In this document: piece after piece, positions 52,101 through 60,926 of the stretch
Layout of the letters: every line of letters starts with the position of its first letter
Position numbering within the stretch: the first letter of the stretch is position 1
Source of the DNA: Pseudomonadota bacterium
Lineage (GTDB): Bacteria > Pseudomonadota > Gammaproteobacteria > Steroidobacterales > Steroidobacteraceae
Direction: 5' to 3'
NCBI GenBank assembly: GCA_023391335.1
Contig: JAEWBG010000071.1
Coordinates: 1 to 62,550 of the forward strand
DNA length: 62,550 bases
Translations under genes and position numbers: made by a program
The notes under the pieces: generated by a model
Database searches by the model: none
Told to the model about the DNA's origin: nothing
Seen by the model: only the letters and a program-made list of their open reading frames with translations

Positions 52101-52340
52101 TCGCTACAGGACGCGACGATCTCTGCATCTGCAGTTCGTGCGCGGCCGATCGCGCTCACTGCCCTCGCCGCCATGCTGGGCGGCTTGTTCATCCTCGACG
52201 ACCCCATCTTCGGCGGTTTGGCCGTCTCGCTGATCTTCGGCTTACTGGTCTCGACAGTGCTGACGCTGCTCGTCATCCCCGTGGTGTTCTACGCGTATCG
52301 ATGGCGGGATCACGAATCATCGCAGCCGTTGGAGGCTTGA
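49101..52340 (+). CDS. RND-family efflux permease
   Basis: The 1079-residue protein has the 12-helix RND plan with two large periplasmic loops. Helix 4 carries the proton-relay region (ILVDDAIVVVENIHRHMQLGGK), and the pattern LSEVPGVEHIYSSSMPGMSAITVRF lies early in loop 1. It has homology to AcrB-type HAE pumps rather than clear heavy-metal motifs. It is the last gene of the ArsR-DUF2892-adaptor operon and would work with the TolC protein on the opposite strand. The substrate is not obvious; the sulfide neighbours suggest reactive sulfur or a stress-released compound. Confidence 0.9.
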   Translation: MSGSNSAPLGFAGRLARSFLTTEITPLLALVGLLLGVFAVLITAREEEPQINVTFANVFIAYPGASAREVEQVVTTAAERMLSELKGVEHIYSSSMPGMSAITVRFAVGEPRTDAIVRLYNALYSNQDWIPPNAGVSAPLIKPKGIDDVPIVAVTLWSEDEQLTGNDLLRVAHGLQPQLQRVSGTREIKVIGGSDRVVHVLLDPARLAGYGLALEDLTRALSAANASQDAGALVRDGKEILVQAGTFLMAPEEVADLVVGVRNGSPIYLHDVATVRYEPDQPEQYVTIGAGPASPDVKASARHPAVTIAVGKKPGENAVVVAQNVLDRLTTLKGTYVPDNVHVTVTRDYGTTAADKAQTLIKKLIFATISVVVLVFLSLGRRESIVVGAAVIVTLATTLFASWAWGFTLNRVSLFALIFSIGILVDDAIVVVENIHRHMQLGGKSLTEAIPLAVDEVGGPTILATFTVIAALLPMAFVSGLMGPYMRPIPINASMGMLISLAVAFMFTPWLYRRLFLKHEESHHTSEDKMAQRLQRFFTRVMTPFLRGAQGNRNRRLLLFSILGLIVISLGLVGIRAVVMKMLPFDNKSEFQVVVDMPEGTPLEETNRVLNALADYIATVPEVTDYQIYSGTSAPINFNGLVRQYYLRRGANQGDIQVNLLEKHARKRKSHDIALAMRAPLAKIGKQYSASVKVVEVPPGPPVLSPLVAEIYGIDYARQIEAARQVRSAFEATPDIVDVDDTIEAPQPKIVIEVDRARAAKLGVTQDTVVSAVATATRGSDPSYLHDEGTQYPIPIRLELASTDKADVESIKAIRVRSQSGALVPLSEIARIVQTTREQSIQHKDLLPVVYVFGDAAGKTDSPLYGMGAISSKLDEISIDGNPIQRSLTQQPDIPLGWHLKWDGEWQVTLDTFRDMGIAYSVGLVLIYLLVVAQFRSYSVPLIIMAPIPLTIIGIMPGHALLGQQFTAPSMIGMIALAGIIVRNSILLVDFIEQEVRAGKSLQDATISASAVRARPIALTALAAMLGGLFILDDPIFGGLAVSLIFGLLVSTVLTLLVIPVVFYAYRWRDHESSQPLEA

Positions 52341-52756
52341 CGCTCATCGGAACTCGCCCCTTCCTAACCTTCCCCCGCAAGCCTCGCAAGCGGGGGAACG
52401 AACCAGAACGGATTGCCGCCTTCCGAACCGTCGACCTCACATTAGAAACTCAGCGAGTGGTGGCTCGCGCCTTCTAACCGCCAACTCTCGACGCTCAGCC
52501 ATAGACCACAGGCGCAACCGAGGAAGACTGGGCGAACTCGCTCTCAGCGGCCCAGCCCCAGCTGCGATCTTAGTAGCAGCCTTAATCACCATGTAACAAC
52601 GCGCCAATCAGCGCCCGGAACGCACGGACATTCGCATTCGTTCGTTGCACGTATCAAACGCAGTTGAACATCTGGACAAATTAGTCCATGGTGCGATGCG
52701 CTACGAGCTGGCCCCTGTCGATGATGGCGCGAGAACAACCACTGCAAACACATGCG
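52341..52756. other. Intergenic region with one GC-rich hairpin
   Basis: After the RND gene, TTCCCCCGC (52370) and GCGGGGGAA (52390-52398) form a 9-bp stem. No U-run follows, so it is not a standard terminator, though it may mark the operon end. The remaining 350 bp shows no gene or repeat I can name; it should hold the promoter of the cytochrome operon. Confidence 0.5.
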
Positions 52757-53530
52757 ATGCGCTTGCGAAGATTTCTGTTACGCAAGCCGCTCGCCTCACT
52801 CACGAGGAACGGGATCTATGTCACTGCAGCATTCGCCTGCGCGATGCTCCTGACCTCATCGCGATCCATCGCCGCAGAAAGCGACGCCGTTCCTTCATTC
52901 AAGGTCATCGATTCTCTCGAGGCGCGCGTGCAAGGTTGCGTCACGTGCCACGGACAAAGCGGCCAGGGAACCAACAACGGTTATTTCCCGCGCATCGCCG
53001 GTAAGCCGGCGGGCTATCTGTTCAACCAGCTCAAGGCGTTCCGCAACGGCACTCGCAAGTATCCGCCGATGAATTATCTCGTGGCGTACTTGCCCGAGAG
53101 CTACTTGCAAGAGATGGCCGAGCACTTCTCGAAGCTCCAGCCGCCCTTCTCCGAGCGCGAAATCACACCCGCGGCGCCCGCGATCATCGAACGCGGTCAA
53201 GCTTTGGTCACTCATGGCGATGCCAGCAAAGGCATTCCGGCGTGCATCGCCTGTCACGGCGAGCGTCTCACCGGCATGGAGCCCGGCATTCCCGGTCTCG
53301 CAGGACTGCGTCCCACCTACATCGTCGCGCAACTCACGCGCTGGCAAGTCGGTGAGCGCCACGCGATTGAACCGGACTGCATGAAGCGCATCGCCTCGCG
53401 CCTTTCGGATGAAGACGTCACCGCCGTGGCCGCCTATCTGTCGCGGCGAGAAGCGCCTAAGAATCTTTCGCCCGAATCTTCCAATTTGATCCGTATGCCG
53501 TTTGCGTGCGGCAGTCAGCCACGGCCGTAA
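52757..53530 (+). CDS. Diheme c-type cytochrome
   Basis: The 257-residue protein has an N-terminal hydrophobic export segment and two haem-binding sites, GCVTCHGQSGQG and ACIACHGERLTG, about 100 residues apart, in the cytochrome c4/c553-like pattern with the distal Met likely in each half. I chose the ATG at 52757 (MRLRRFLLRKPLAS...); a longer reading lacks a signal-like start. It opens the cytochrome oxidase operon and should carry electrons in the periplasm to the oxidase subunit II. Confidence 0.85.
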   Translation: MRLRRFLLRKPLASLTRNGIYVTAAFACAMLLTSSRSIAAESDAVPSFKVIDSLEARVQGCVTCHGQSGQGTNNGYFPRIAGKPAGYLFNQLKAFRNGTRKYPPMNYLVAYLPESYLQEMAEHFSKLQPPFSEREITPAAPAIIERGQALVTHGDASKGIPACIACHGERLTGMEPGIPGLAGLRPTYIVAQLTRWQVGERHAIEPDCMKRIASRLSDEDVTAVAAYLSRREAPKNLSPESSNLIRMPFACGSQPRP

Positions 53531-53534
53531 GTTG

Positions 53535-54812
53535 ATGCGCAAACGTATCGTTCTCGCCCTGCTCCTGTTTGTTGTCGTCGCCGCACTCGCGGTCTACTTA
53601 CTGCGTCCGGATACACTTTCGCAGGTCAAGAAACAGCCGACGAACGCCACCACGCAAGTCATCGATCGCGGCGAGTATCTCGCTCGCGCCGGCGATTGCG
53701 TCGCCTGTCACACCGAACCGAACGGGCCGCAATTCGCAGGCGGGCGCGCCATGCCGACTCCGTTCGGTAACCTGTACGCGCCGAACATCACGCCCGATGA
53801 CGAGACCGGCATCGGAATGTGGACGGCGGACGAGTTCTATCGAATGTTGCACACCGGCGTCTCGCGCAACGGAGCGCTGCTCTATCCCGCGATGCCGTTT
53901 GCCAATTACACCAAAGTGACGCGTGACGACAGCGATGCGATCTACGCATACCTCATGTCAGTCCCACCGGTGCGCCGCGAAAACCGGCCGCACGAATTGC
54001 GCTTTCCCTTCAATCAACGCGAACTCTTGATCGGCTGGCGCACGCTGTATTTCAAAGAAGGGGAATTCGTTCCCGACCCCACGCAATCCAAGGAATGGAA
54101 TCGTGGTGCGTATCTCGTCGAAGGTCTCGGGCATTGTTCGATGTGTCATACGGCTATCAACGCACTCGGCGGCTCGAGCGAATCGAAGGCATTCGAAGGT
54201 GGCATGATTCCGAATCAAAATTGGTATGCGCCTTCGCTGACATCCAATCGCGAAGCCGGCCTTGGCGATTGGCCACTGCAAGACATTGCCGACTTGTTGC
54301 AGGTCGGCACTTCAACTCGCGGTGCGGTGTACGGACCGATGGCGGAAGTCGTCTACAACAGCTTGCAGTATTTGACCGATGAAGATGCACGCGCGATGGC
54401 CGTGTATTTGAAATCGCTGCCGCAGGGCGAAGGTACACCGCCGCCTACGAGCCAAGCGCGCCTCGTCGATCCGTCCGTGATGGAACTCGGCCGCAAGATC
54501 TATGTGCAGCAGTGCGCGGTGTGTCACGGCGATGAAGGCCAAGGTCATGCACCTGCGTTTCCGCCACTCGCCGGCAATCAATCCATCACGATGGCCTCGC
54601 CCGTGAACTCCATTCGCATGGTGCTCAATGGCGGCTACGCGCCGGGAACACGGAAGAACCCGCGTCCATATGGCATGCCGCCGTTCTCGCATATCTTGAG
54701 CGATGACGAAGTGGCCGCCGTCGTGACGTACATCCGTGTCGCATGGAACAACACGGGCACGCCCGTCGCGCCCGATCAAGCTAACGAGCTGCGCAAAATT
54801 CTTCCCGAATGA
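53535..54812 (+). CDS. Membrane-anchored triheme cytochrome c (alcohol-dehydrogenase type)
   Basis: The 425-residue protein has a membrane anchor (RIVLALLLFVVVAALAVYLL) and three haem sites: DCVACHTEPNG, HCSMCHTAINA and QCAVCHGDEGQ. The pattern GGRAMPTPFGNLYAPNITPDDETG matches cytochrome subunits of PQQ/flavin alcohol and aldehyde dehydrogenases. No such dehydrogenase lies in the window, and it sits in the oxidase operon, 4 bp after the previous stop. It probably relays electrons from quinol or a dehydrogenase to the oxidase. Confidence 0.85.
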   Translation: MRKRIVLALLLFVVVAALAVYLLRPDTLSQVKKQPTNATTQVIDRGEYLARAGDCVACHTEPNGPQFAGGRAMPTPFGNLYAPNITPDDETGIGMWTADEFYRMLHTGVSRNGALLYPAMPFANYTKVTRDDSDAIYAYLMSVPPVRRENRPHELRFPFNQRELLIGWRTLYFKEGEFVPDPTQSKEWNRGAYLVEGLGHCSMCHTAINALGGSSESKAFEGGMIPNQNWYAPSLTSNREAGLGDWPLQDIADLLQVGTSTRGAVYGPMAEVVYNSLQYLTDEDARAMAVYLKSLPQGEGTPPPTSQARLVDPSVMELGRKIYVQQCAVCHGDEGQGHAPAFPPLAGNQSITMASPVNSIRMVLNGGYAPGTRKNPRPYGMPPFSHILSDDEVAAVVTYIRVAWNNTGTPVAPDQANELRKILPE

Positions 54813-54822
54813 GAACACGCTC

Positions 54823-54999
54823 ATGATGCCCAGTGAAAAACCCGCTCACGAGTCTCATGACGACAGCGCCGTAAACGAGATCGTCGCACGCGGTCCGCGC
54901 GGCACCTTTGCCGTCGCAGGAATCGCAACGGCGATCGTCGTCCTGTTGTACTTCGCGTTCTACTTCTTCGTTTATCTGCCGCGGGGCGCCGTGCAGTGA
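54823..54999 (+). CDS. Small single-helix cytochrome oxidase subunit (CoxIIa-like)
   Basis: The 58-residue protein has an acidic N-terminus and one helix (FAVAGIATAIVVLLYFAFYFFVYL). It lies just ahead of subunit II, and its stop overlaps the subunit II start (GTGA). ba3-type oxidases contain a short third subunit of this kind. The start is 54823 or 54826. The oxidase role rests on context. Confidence 0.7.
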   Translation: MMPSEKPAHESHDDSAVNEIVARGPRGTFAVAGIATAIVVLLYFAFYFFVYLPRGAVQ

Positions 55000-55562
55000 G
55001 CGCGACGATGCAAGATCCGCACGGACACGACGTAGCCGCAACCTCGGAGCGGCGCTGGGCAATCATCGTTGCAGTCATCATCGGACTGCTCATCGGCATG
55101 ATGATCATCACCGGCATCCACTGGGCCGCGATGCCTCCGTCACGCGTCGAGACGGTGGATGTGAGAACGCTGCATGTCAAAGGCGAATTCGTCGAGCGTA
55201 ATTTGGGCACCACGCTCGAGTCGGATGGCCGCGTGCTCGTCCGGCTCATCGGCCAGCAATATTCGTTCGTACCTCAATGCATCGTGGTGCCGGCGAACAT
55301 GCCGGTCACCTTTCGAGCGACGGCGACCGATGCCATTCACGGATTCGTGGTCGGTAAATCGAATGCGAACACGATGCTGATTCCGGGTTTCGTGTCGACA
55401 TTCACCACCACCTTTCCGAATGCGGGCGAACAACTCATGCCGTGCCACGAATATTGCGGCACCGGGCACGAGGCGATGTGGGCACACGTTCAAGTGATTC
55501 CACAGCAAGAGTTCCTGTCGCGGATCGGCAAAGAAAAGAGGTTGAGCTGTGTTCGTAGCTAA
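54996..55562 (+). CDS. Cytochrome c oxidase subunit II, ba3 type
   Basis: The 188-residue protein has one N-terminal helix (WAIIVAVIIGLLIGMMIITGI) and a cupredoxin domain with the binuclear CuA site: His near HGFVVGKSN and the loop CHEYCGTGHEAMW (Cys-x3-Cys-x3-His-x2-Met). It is short, as in B-family oxidases, with only one helix. It starts at GTG 54996 overlapping the previous gene and its end overlaps subunit I by 14 bp. Confidence 0.9.
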   Translation: MSATMQDPHGHDVAATSERRWAIIVAVIIGLLIGMMIITGIHWAAMPPSRVETVDVRTLHVKGEFVERNLGTTLESDGRVLVRLIGQQYSFVPQCIVVPANMPVTFRATATDAIHGFVVGKSNANTMLIPGFVSTFTTTFPNAGEQLMPCHEYCGTGHEAMWAHVQVIPQQEFLSRIGKEKRLSCVRS

Positions 55563-57168
55563 GCGGCTGGTGCTCGCGCATTTCTGGATTGCGTTCATCG
55601 CCTTCCTCGGCGCGATCGTGCTGGGCGAATGGCAAATGTTCGTTCGCAGTCCGTTGCACGCGTGGATCAGCAATCCAGAGCACTACTACCGATCCGTCAC
55701 CGCGCACGGCACAGTCATGGCGTATGTATTGCCGACGCTCGTTGCGATGGGTTTCGGATACGCGATCACCGAGTTGGCGCTCAAGCGGCCTTTGATCGGG
55801 CTGCGCTGGGCGTGGGCAGGATTTTGGTTGGTGATCGTCGGCACTGCTTTGGCTGCGGTGACGATCGGCTTGGGCAAAGCCTCGGTGCTCTACACCTTTT
55901 ATCCGCCGATGATCGCAAGCCCTACTTATTATCTGGGTGTCGTGCTCGTCGTCGTTGGCTCATGGATTTTGGTCGCACTGATGTCCATCAATCTGCGCGC
56001 TTGGAAGAAGGAGCATCCAAACGAAACCGTGCCCCTCGCGATGTACGGCAATCTCGCCGGCGCTTATCTGTGGGCGTGGACGTCAGTTGGTGCGGCAACC
56101 GAAGTACTGGTGTTGATCTTGCCTGCATCGTTCGGATTCACCGACACCATCAACGCCGGTCTCGCACGCGTGTTCTTTTCCTGGACCTTGCACGCCATCG
56201 TTTACTTCTGGCTCATGCCCGCCTACATCGCGTTCTACACCATCGTTCCGCGAGCGATCGGCGGCCGACTCTACAGCGACACGATGGGTCGAGTGGCGTT
56301 CGCATTGTTCCTCGTGTTCTCGATGCCTATCGGCATCCATCACCTATTTGCAGATCCGCAAGTCGGCTCGGGCTTCAAGTTCGTACACGCCGCGATGACT
56401 GCGATGGTTTCGGTGCCAACGTTGCTCACCGTCTTCACCATCGTTGCCTCGATTGAGATTGCCGCTCGCCTACGCGGCGGCAAGGGCGCACTCGGCTGGG
56501 TGAAAGCGCTGCCATGGCAGAACCCGATGATGCTCGCCGTGACGTTCGCTTTCATCATGCTCGGACTCGGCGGTGCCGGCGGCATCATTAACATGAGCTA
56601 CCAGCTCAACGAGACGATTCACAACACGCAGTGGGTTACCGGTCACTTCCATCTGATTTTCGCGGGCGCCATCGTGATCATGTATTTCATGATTGCGTAC
56701 GACCTGTGGCCGCAACTCACGGAATGCGCGACTCTCCCTGTCAAGTTGATCAAGACTCAGCTATGGCTCTGGTTCATCGGCATGCTGGTTCTCACCTTGC
56801 CCTGGCACTGGGTGGGGTTGCTCGGCATGCCGCGCCGCATGGCTTACTACGACTACAGCCATCCCGCCATTCATCCGCAAGCTTGGACCGTAGTGGCCTC
56901 CACGATCGGCGGATTGCTACTTGTCATATCGGCCATCATCTTCGTCTTCATCCTTGCGACCGCGAAGCAACATGCCGCCACCCCCGCGCCGTATACGTTT
57001 AGCGAGGCTATCGATTCGTCTCACCGCACGCCGGTTGCGCTGAACAGCCTTGGGTTGTGGGTGGCGATGATGATTGCGTTGACGGTCGTCAACTACGGTT
57101 ATCCCATCGTGCAACTTGCATCGCTGCCGGACGCTTCAGTGCCCGTGATTCCGATCGGGAGCCGCTAA
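55549..57168 (+). CDS. Cytochrome c oxidase subunit I, B-family (ba3-like)
   Basis: The 539-residue protein has about 13 membrane helices. Haem and copper ligands are seen at SVTAHGTVMAY (low-spin haem His), FFSWTLHAIVYFWLMPAY (CuB His plus the cross-linked Tyr pattern), HHLFADPQ (CuB His pair) and VTGHFHLIF (high-spin and low-spin haem His). This set fits the B-type, high-oxygen-affinity oxidases. It has a GTG start at 55549. It is followed by a diheme cytochrome sharing the TAATG junction. Confidence 0.92.
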   Translation: MFVAKRLVLAHFWIAFIAFLGAIVLGEWQMFVRSPLHAWISNPEHYYRSVTAHGTVMAYVLPTLVAMGFGYAITELALKRPLIGLRWAWAGFWLVIVGTALAAVTIGLGKASVLYTFYPPMIASPTYYLGVVLVVVGSWILVALMSINLRAWKKEHPNETVPLAMYGNLAGAYLWAWTSVGAATEVLVLILPASFGFTDTINAGLARVFFSWTLHAIVYFWLMPAYIAFYTIVPRAIGGRLYSDTMGRVAFALFLVFSMPIGIHHLFADPQVGSGFKFVHAAMTAMVSVPTLLTVFTIVASIEIAARLRGGKGALGWVKALPWQNPMMLAVTFAFIMLGLGGAGGIINMSYQLNETIHNTQWVTGHFHLIFAGAIVIMYFMIAYDLWPQLTECATLPVKLIKTQLWLWFIGMLVLTLPWHWVGLLGMPRRMAYYDYSHPAIHPQAWTVVASTIGGLLLVISAIIFVFILATAKQHAATPAPYTFSEAIDSSHRTPVALNSLGLWVAMMIALTVVNYGYPIVQLASLPDASVPVIPIGSR

Positions 57169-57989
57169 TGTCTGAACCGCTGTTCAGCTGGCGCAATCGC
57201 ATTTTCAAACGCAGCGTCATTGCGCTTGCAGTGATGACCGTGGTGTTTGTGCTGGTGGGATTCGTTTGGCTCCCGACGCAACAGAAGGATTTCACCGTGC
57301 AAGGACTCTGGGCCGGGATTTGCCGCGCGGCAGGCGTTCCGACGAAATGGAACGGCGATGCCTCGGATAGCTTGGAAGGACGCACCACCCAAGTCGTGCT
57401 CGATCGTTCCATGGCGCGCACTGGCGCAAGCGACGCGGTGGGCCGCGGTGCGACGCTCGCGTTGAACTGCACGATGTGTCATGGCGCGCTGGGGATGAGC
57501 ACTTCGAACGCACCGAACCTTGCGGGCCAGTATCCGGAAGTCATCATCAAGCAGCTCGAGGACTATCGCAGCGGTCATCGCACCAGCCCGATCATGGATG
57601 CGATCGCGAAGACACTCTCTGACGACGCAATACGAGATCTCGCGGCCTACTACGCGTACCTGCCCAAGGCACGCACCGCGCCCACGACCTACGATGAGAA
57701 GTTGCCGGCACTCGTTCGAGTCGGCGATCCACTGCGCAACATCGCCCCGTGCATTTCGTGTCACGGGCAAGTCGATCAAAAGCTCGGAGCGCCCTGGCTC
57801 GAAGGCATGCCGAAGCAATATCTCGTGAATCAATTGAATGCATTCATCGCCGGCACGCGCCGCAATGACTCTGAGGCGCAGATGCGCAACGTGGCACGGA
57901 CGATGACGCCGCAGGAAATCGACGAGGTCGCCACGTTCTATGCGCGCAAAGCGAGCCCAGCAGAAGGGACGGTCGCCTCCACGCGATGA
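57168..57989 (+). CDS. Membrane-anchored diheme c-type cytochrome (c4-like)
   Basis: The 273-residue protein has one membrane anchor (VIALAVMTVVFVLVGFVWLP) and two haem sites, NCTMCHGALGM and PCISCHGQVDQ, in a c4-like tandem (SNAPNLAGQYPEVIIKQLEDYRSG, APWLEGMPKQYLVNQLNAF). It is the last gene of the oxidase operon (stop/start TAATG) and probably the immediate donor to CuA. It is convergent with the P-type ATPase gene, with 1 bp between stops. Confidence 0.88.
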   Translation: MSEPLFSWRNRIFKRSVIALAVMTVVFVLVGFVWLPTQQKDFTVQGLWAGICRAAGVPTKWNGDASDSLEGRTTQVVLDRSMARTGASDAVGRGATLALNCTMCHGALGMSTSNAPNLAGQYPEVIIKQLEDYRSGHRTSPIMDAIAKTLSDDAIRDLAAYYAYLPKARTAPTTYDEKLPALVRVGDPLRNIAPCISCHGQVDQKLGAPWLEGMPKQYLVNQLNAFIAGTRRNDSEAQMRNVARTMTPQEIDEVATFYARKASPAEGTVASTR

Positions 57990-57990
57990 G

Positions 57991-60522
57991 CTACGCGGGA
58001 ACGTGCGAGGGCCGTTCCTGCCGCTGAGCTTTGCGTAGCACGAACTTCAAAGCGGCCATCAGGACCACTGACGCAACGAACGTCACTCCCATCGATGCCG
58101 CGGGCGGCTTCTCGAAGTGGAACACGTCGGCAATCACAGGGACAAATACCGCCAACGCCGTCGCCAGCAGTGTCGCGATGACAATCCACCACATCACTGC
58201 GTTGCGTTCGGATAGCGAGCGCCGCAACGATTCATCGGCTGCGCGACTCACGACGATGAGCTGCAAATTCATGCACACCAGGCCGACAAATGTGAGTGCC
58301 CGCGCCTGCCCTTCGCTCATCGAATCCAAGGCGAAATAGTAAACGACCAAGCAGAACGCTAACGCGAGCGCGCCGTTCAGCACACTGCGCCAAATAAGAT
58401 CGATCGAGAACAATCGGCTGCGCGGCGCTCGCGGCGGGCGCGTCATCACATCATCCCTCGCATCGTCTGCTTCGAACACGAAAGAGCACGCCGGATCGAT
58501 GACGAATTCCAGGAACAGCACGTGCACCGGGAAGAACATCAGCGGCCAACCGAGCATCACCGGAACCAAACCCAGGCCAGCGATCGGAATGTGGACCGAT
58601 ACGAGGAAGGCGACGGCATGCTTCAAATTCTCGTAAATGCGCCGGCCCAACCGAACCGCAGCGACCATCGAACCGAAATCATCATTGAGCAGTACGAGCG
58701 ATGCCGCTTCACGTGCCACATCGGTCCCGCGCGCGCCCATTGCGACACCGACGTGCGCCGCTTTCAATGCGGGTGCATCGTTTACGCCGTCGCCTGTCAT
58801 GGCCACCACTTCGCCATCGGTCTTCAAAGCCTGCACCAAGCGCAACTTGTGCTCGGGCGTCATGCGCGCGTACACGTTCACCGTGCGGACTCTCTGCGCA
58901 AGCTCGCTATCGTCGAGAGAATTCAGTTGCGCGCCGGTCAATGCACCCGCGGATACGTCGAACCCCGCTTGCTGCGCAATCGCGAGTGCGGTTCCGGGAT
59001 GATCGCCCGTGATCATGATGACGCGTATGCCGGCTTGCGCGCATTCGCGCAGCGCTGCGGGCACGTCCGCACGTAAAGGATCTGCGAGACAGAGCAATCC
59101 CAGCAGTCGCAGATCGAATCCGTGCGGAGTGTCGGGCATGTGCGCGCCGTCTTGCCGCCCGGTCGCAACCGCCAAAACGCGCAATCCCTGTTGACCGTAT
59201 GCCTTCACTTTCGCATGCACGACGGATCTAGTCTCCGCATCGACTCGACACAGATCCATCACGGTTTCGGGCGCCCCCTTCACCGCCACCTCAAAGCTTC
59301 GGGTTGGCTCCTGCCATACATGCGTGACGGCGAGCAGATCGGGCGTAATGTCGTATTCCTTCACGAGCGCACGCGATGAACACGCCGTTGCGCGATCCGG
59401 CAGCAATCGACGGGCTTGCTCGTGGATAGCTTTCTCCATCGCATCGAACGGTTCACGCTCGCTGGCCGCGAAGGCAACGAGCAGAATATTTTCGAGATCA
59501 GCATTGAGGTCGCCGGCGCCCGCTCGGAAGTCCGCGACTCGGTGCAGGTCATCGAGGACTGCAACGCGCATTTTGTTTTCGGTGAGCGTTCCCGTCTTAT
59601 CGACTGCAAGCACCGTCGTCGTACCGAGTATCTCCACGGCAGGCATGCGTCGCGTCAGCACGCCGTGCTTGGAGATGCGCCAGGCTCCCATGGCCATGAA
59701 AATAGTGAGCACCACCGGAAACTCCTCCGGGAGCACGCCCATCGCAAGCGTGATGCCCGCCAAGATGCCTGCAAGCCAATTGCCGCGATTGACCCAATAA
59801 AGTACGGCCACCAACACGCACAGCGCGATGGCTCCAATCGCGATCCAACGCACAGCGCGGCGCATTTGCAACGTGAGCCCCGTCGTCTCGCGTGTGATTT
59901 CTTCGAGTGCTCGACCGATTGCGCCGATCCGCGTGCGCGGACCCGTCGCAAACACGCGCGCTTTGCCGAATCCGGTTGCAATGAGCGTTCCGGAGAACAC
60001 ATGAGCAAATTCGGGATCGGGTCCTGGTTTCTTATCGACAGGCAGCGATTCGCCTGTGAGAAGGGATTCGTCAATTGCGAGCTGTGTGGCCTCGATGAGT
60101 TCGGCGTCCGCCGGCACACGATCGCCTTCGCGCAGCACGACGACATCCTGCGCCACCACATCGCGGCCGGGAATGCGCTGTTCCGCCCCATCTCGAATCA
60201 CCAGAGCACGCGGACTGGAGAGATCTCTTAGTCGCGCCAATGCGTTTTCTGTACGGCGCTCTTGGAGCACCGCGATCGCAATGATGATGATCACCGAGGC
60301 ACTGAGAATGAGGGCCTCGCGAATGTCCCCAAGCACAACGTAAATGGCTGCTGCCGAAAGCAGCAGAATGAACATGGGCTCGGTGAGCACTTCGCGAATG
60401 ATCAGCCCGAAACTGCGCGGCCCATTTCCTGGCAATTCGTTCGGACCATCCTGCTGCAGGCGGCGCTCGGCCTCAGCGTTCGTGATTCCCAGCAGTGCGT
60501 TGGAGTGGTTGGCTTCGTTCAT
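57991..60522 (-). CDS. Cation-translocating P-type ATPase
   Basis: The 843-residue protein has an N-terminal cation-ATPase domain, actuator motif TGES (LLTGESLPVDKK), the helix-4 motif MGVLPEEFPVVL, the phosphorylated DKTGTLTENKM, nucleotide-binding KGAPETVMDLC, and TGDGVNDAPALKAAHVGVAMG. Its PEEFP instead of the PEGLP of calcium pumps places it in the divergent P2-like class common in bacteria; the ion is unclear. The ATG at 60522 is my choice; an in-frame ATG at 60558 is possible. No ribosome site is clear for either. Haem-copper oxidase genes are convergent neighbours. Confidence 0.85.
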   Translation of the reverse strand: MNEANHSNALLGITNAEAERRLQQDGPNELPGNGPRSFGLIIREVLTEPMFILLLSAAAIYVVLGDIREALILSASVIIIIAIAVLQERRTENALARLRDLSSPRALVIRDGAEQRIPGRDVVAQDVVVLREGDRVPADAELIEATQLAIDESLLTGESLPVDKKPGPDPEFAHVFSGTLIATGFGKARVFATGPRTRIGAIGRALEEITRETTGLTLQMRRAVRWIAIGAIALCVLVAVLYWVNRGNWLAGILAGITLAMGVLPEEFPVVLTIFMAMGAWRISKHGVLTRRMPAVEILGTTTVLAVDKTGTLTENKMRVAVLDDLHRVADFRAGAGDLNADLENILLVAFAASEREPFDAMEKAIHEQARRLLPDRATACSSRALVKEYDITPDLLAVTHVWQEPTRSFEVAVKGAPETVMDLCRVDAETRSVVHAKVKAYGQQGLRVLAVATGRQDGAHMPDTPHGFDLRLLGLLCLADPLRADVPAALRECAQAGIRVIMITGDHPGTALAIAQQAGFDVSAGALTGAQLNSLDDSELAQRVRTVNVYARMTPEHKLRLVQALKTDGEVVAMTGDGVNDAPALKAAHVGVAMGARGTDVAREAASLVLLNDDFGSMVAAVRLGRRIYENLKHAVAFLVSVHIPIAGLGLVPVMLGWPLMFFPVHVLFLEFVIDPACSFVFEADDARDDVMTRPPRAPRSRLFSIDLIWRSVLNGALALAFCLVVYYFALDSMSEGQARALTFVGLVCMNLQLIVVSRAADESLRRSLSERNAVMWWIVIATLLATALAVFVPVIADVFHFEKPPAASMGVTFVASVVLMAALKFVLRKAQRQERPSHVPA

Positions 60523-60558
60523 GTCGGCAGGAGAACACAGCAAGACGCGTGAGGCCAT

Positions 60559-60926
60559 TTTAGTGGACTGCGGATTTCCCGCAGCGGCTGAGGAATGTTC
60601 CCTAAGTGACTTCTTGGATCGGAACGTAAGAGATTGGACAGGATGAACAGCATTGACGGGATGATCGGAGCTGAACGATCTATGCTTTTCCTTTCGTACA
60701 TCCTGTTCATCTTGTTAATCCTGTCTAAGACTCTTTGCTTTGCATCGAAGCAGACGTCAAGACATTTGACAGGATGAACAGGATTGACAGGATGGTCAGA
60801 GGTTGAAGGAGCCGCTTCTCGCGCACGATGAGCCGTCGTTTTTGCGCATTCTGACTCACAACGTGTAATTCTGATCCGCACTACAATGCAGGTCGCCTCA
60901 TAGGTTCCGGGCTTTATCTGTCTACG
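60559..60926. repeat. Inverted 'gacaggatgaacagg' repeat region
   Basis: 'gacaggatgaacagcattga' (60636-60655), its complement 'gtacatcctgttcatcttgt' (60696-60715) and 'gacaggatgaacaggattga' (60768-60787) alternate in orientation, as in the gaps at 25411 and 26812. It separates the ATPase and the divergent transpeptidase gene, so their promoters must share or flank it. No gene is present. Confidence 0.65.

Noticed and set aside
52370..52398. GC hairpin after the RND gene as a Rho-independent terminator
   Set aside because: The stem is strong, but no U-run follows on either strand; kept only as a hairpin.
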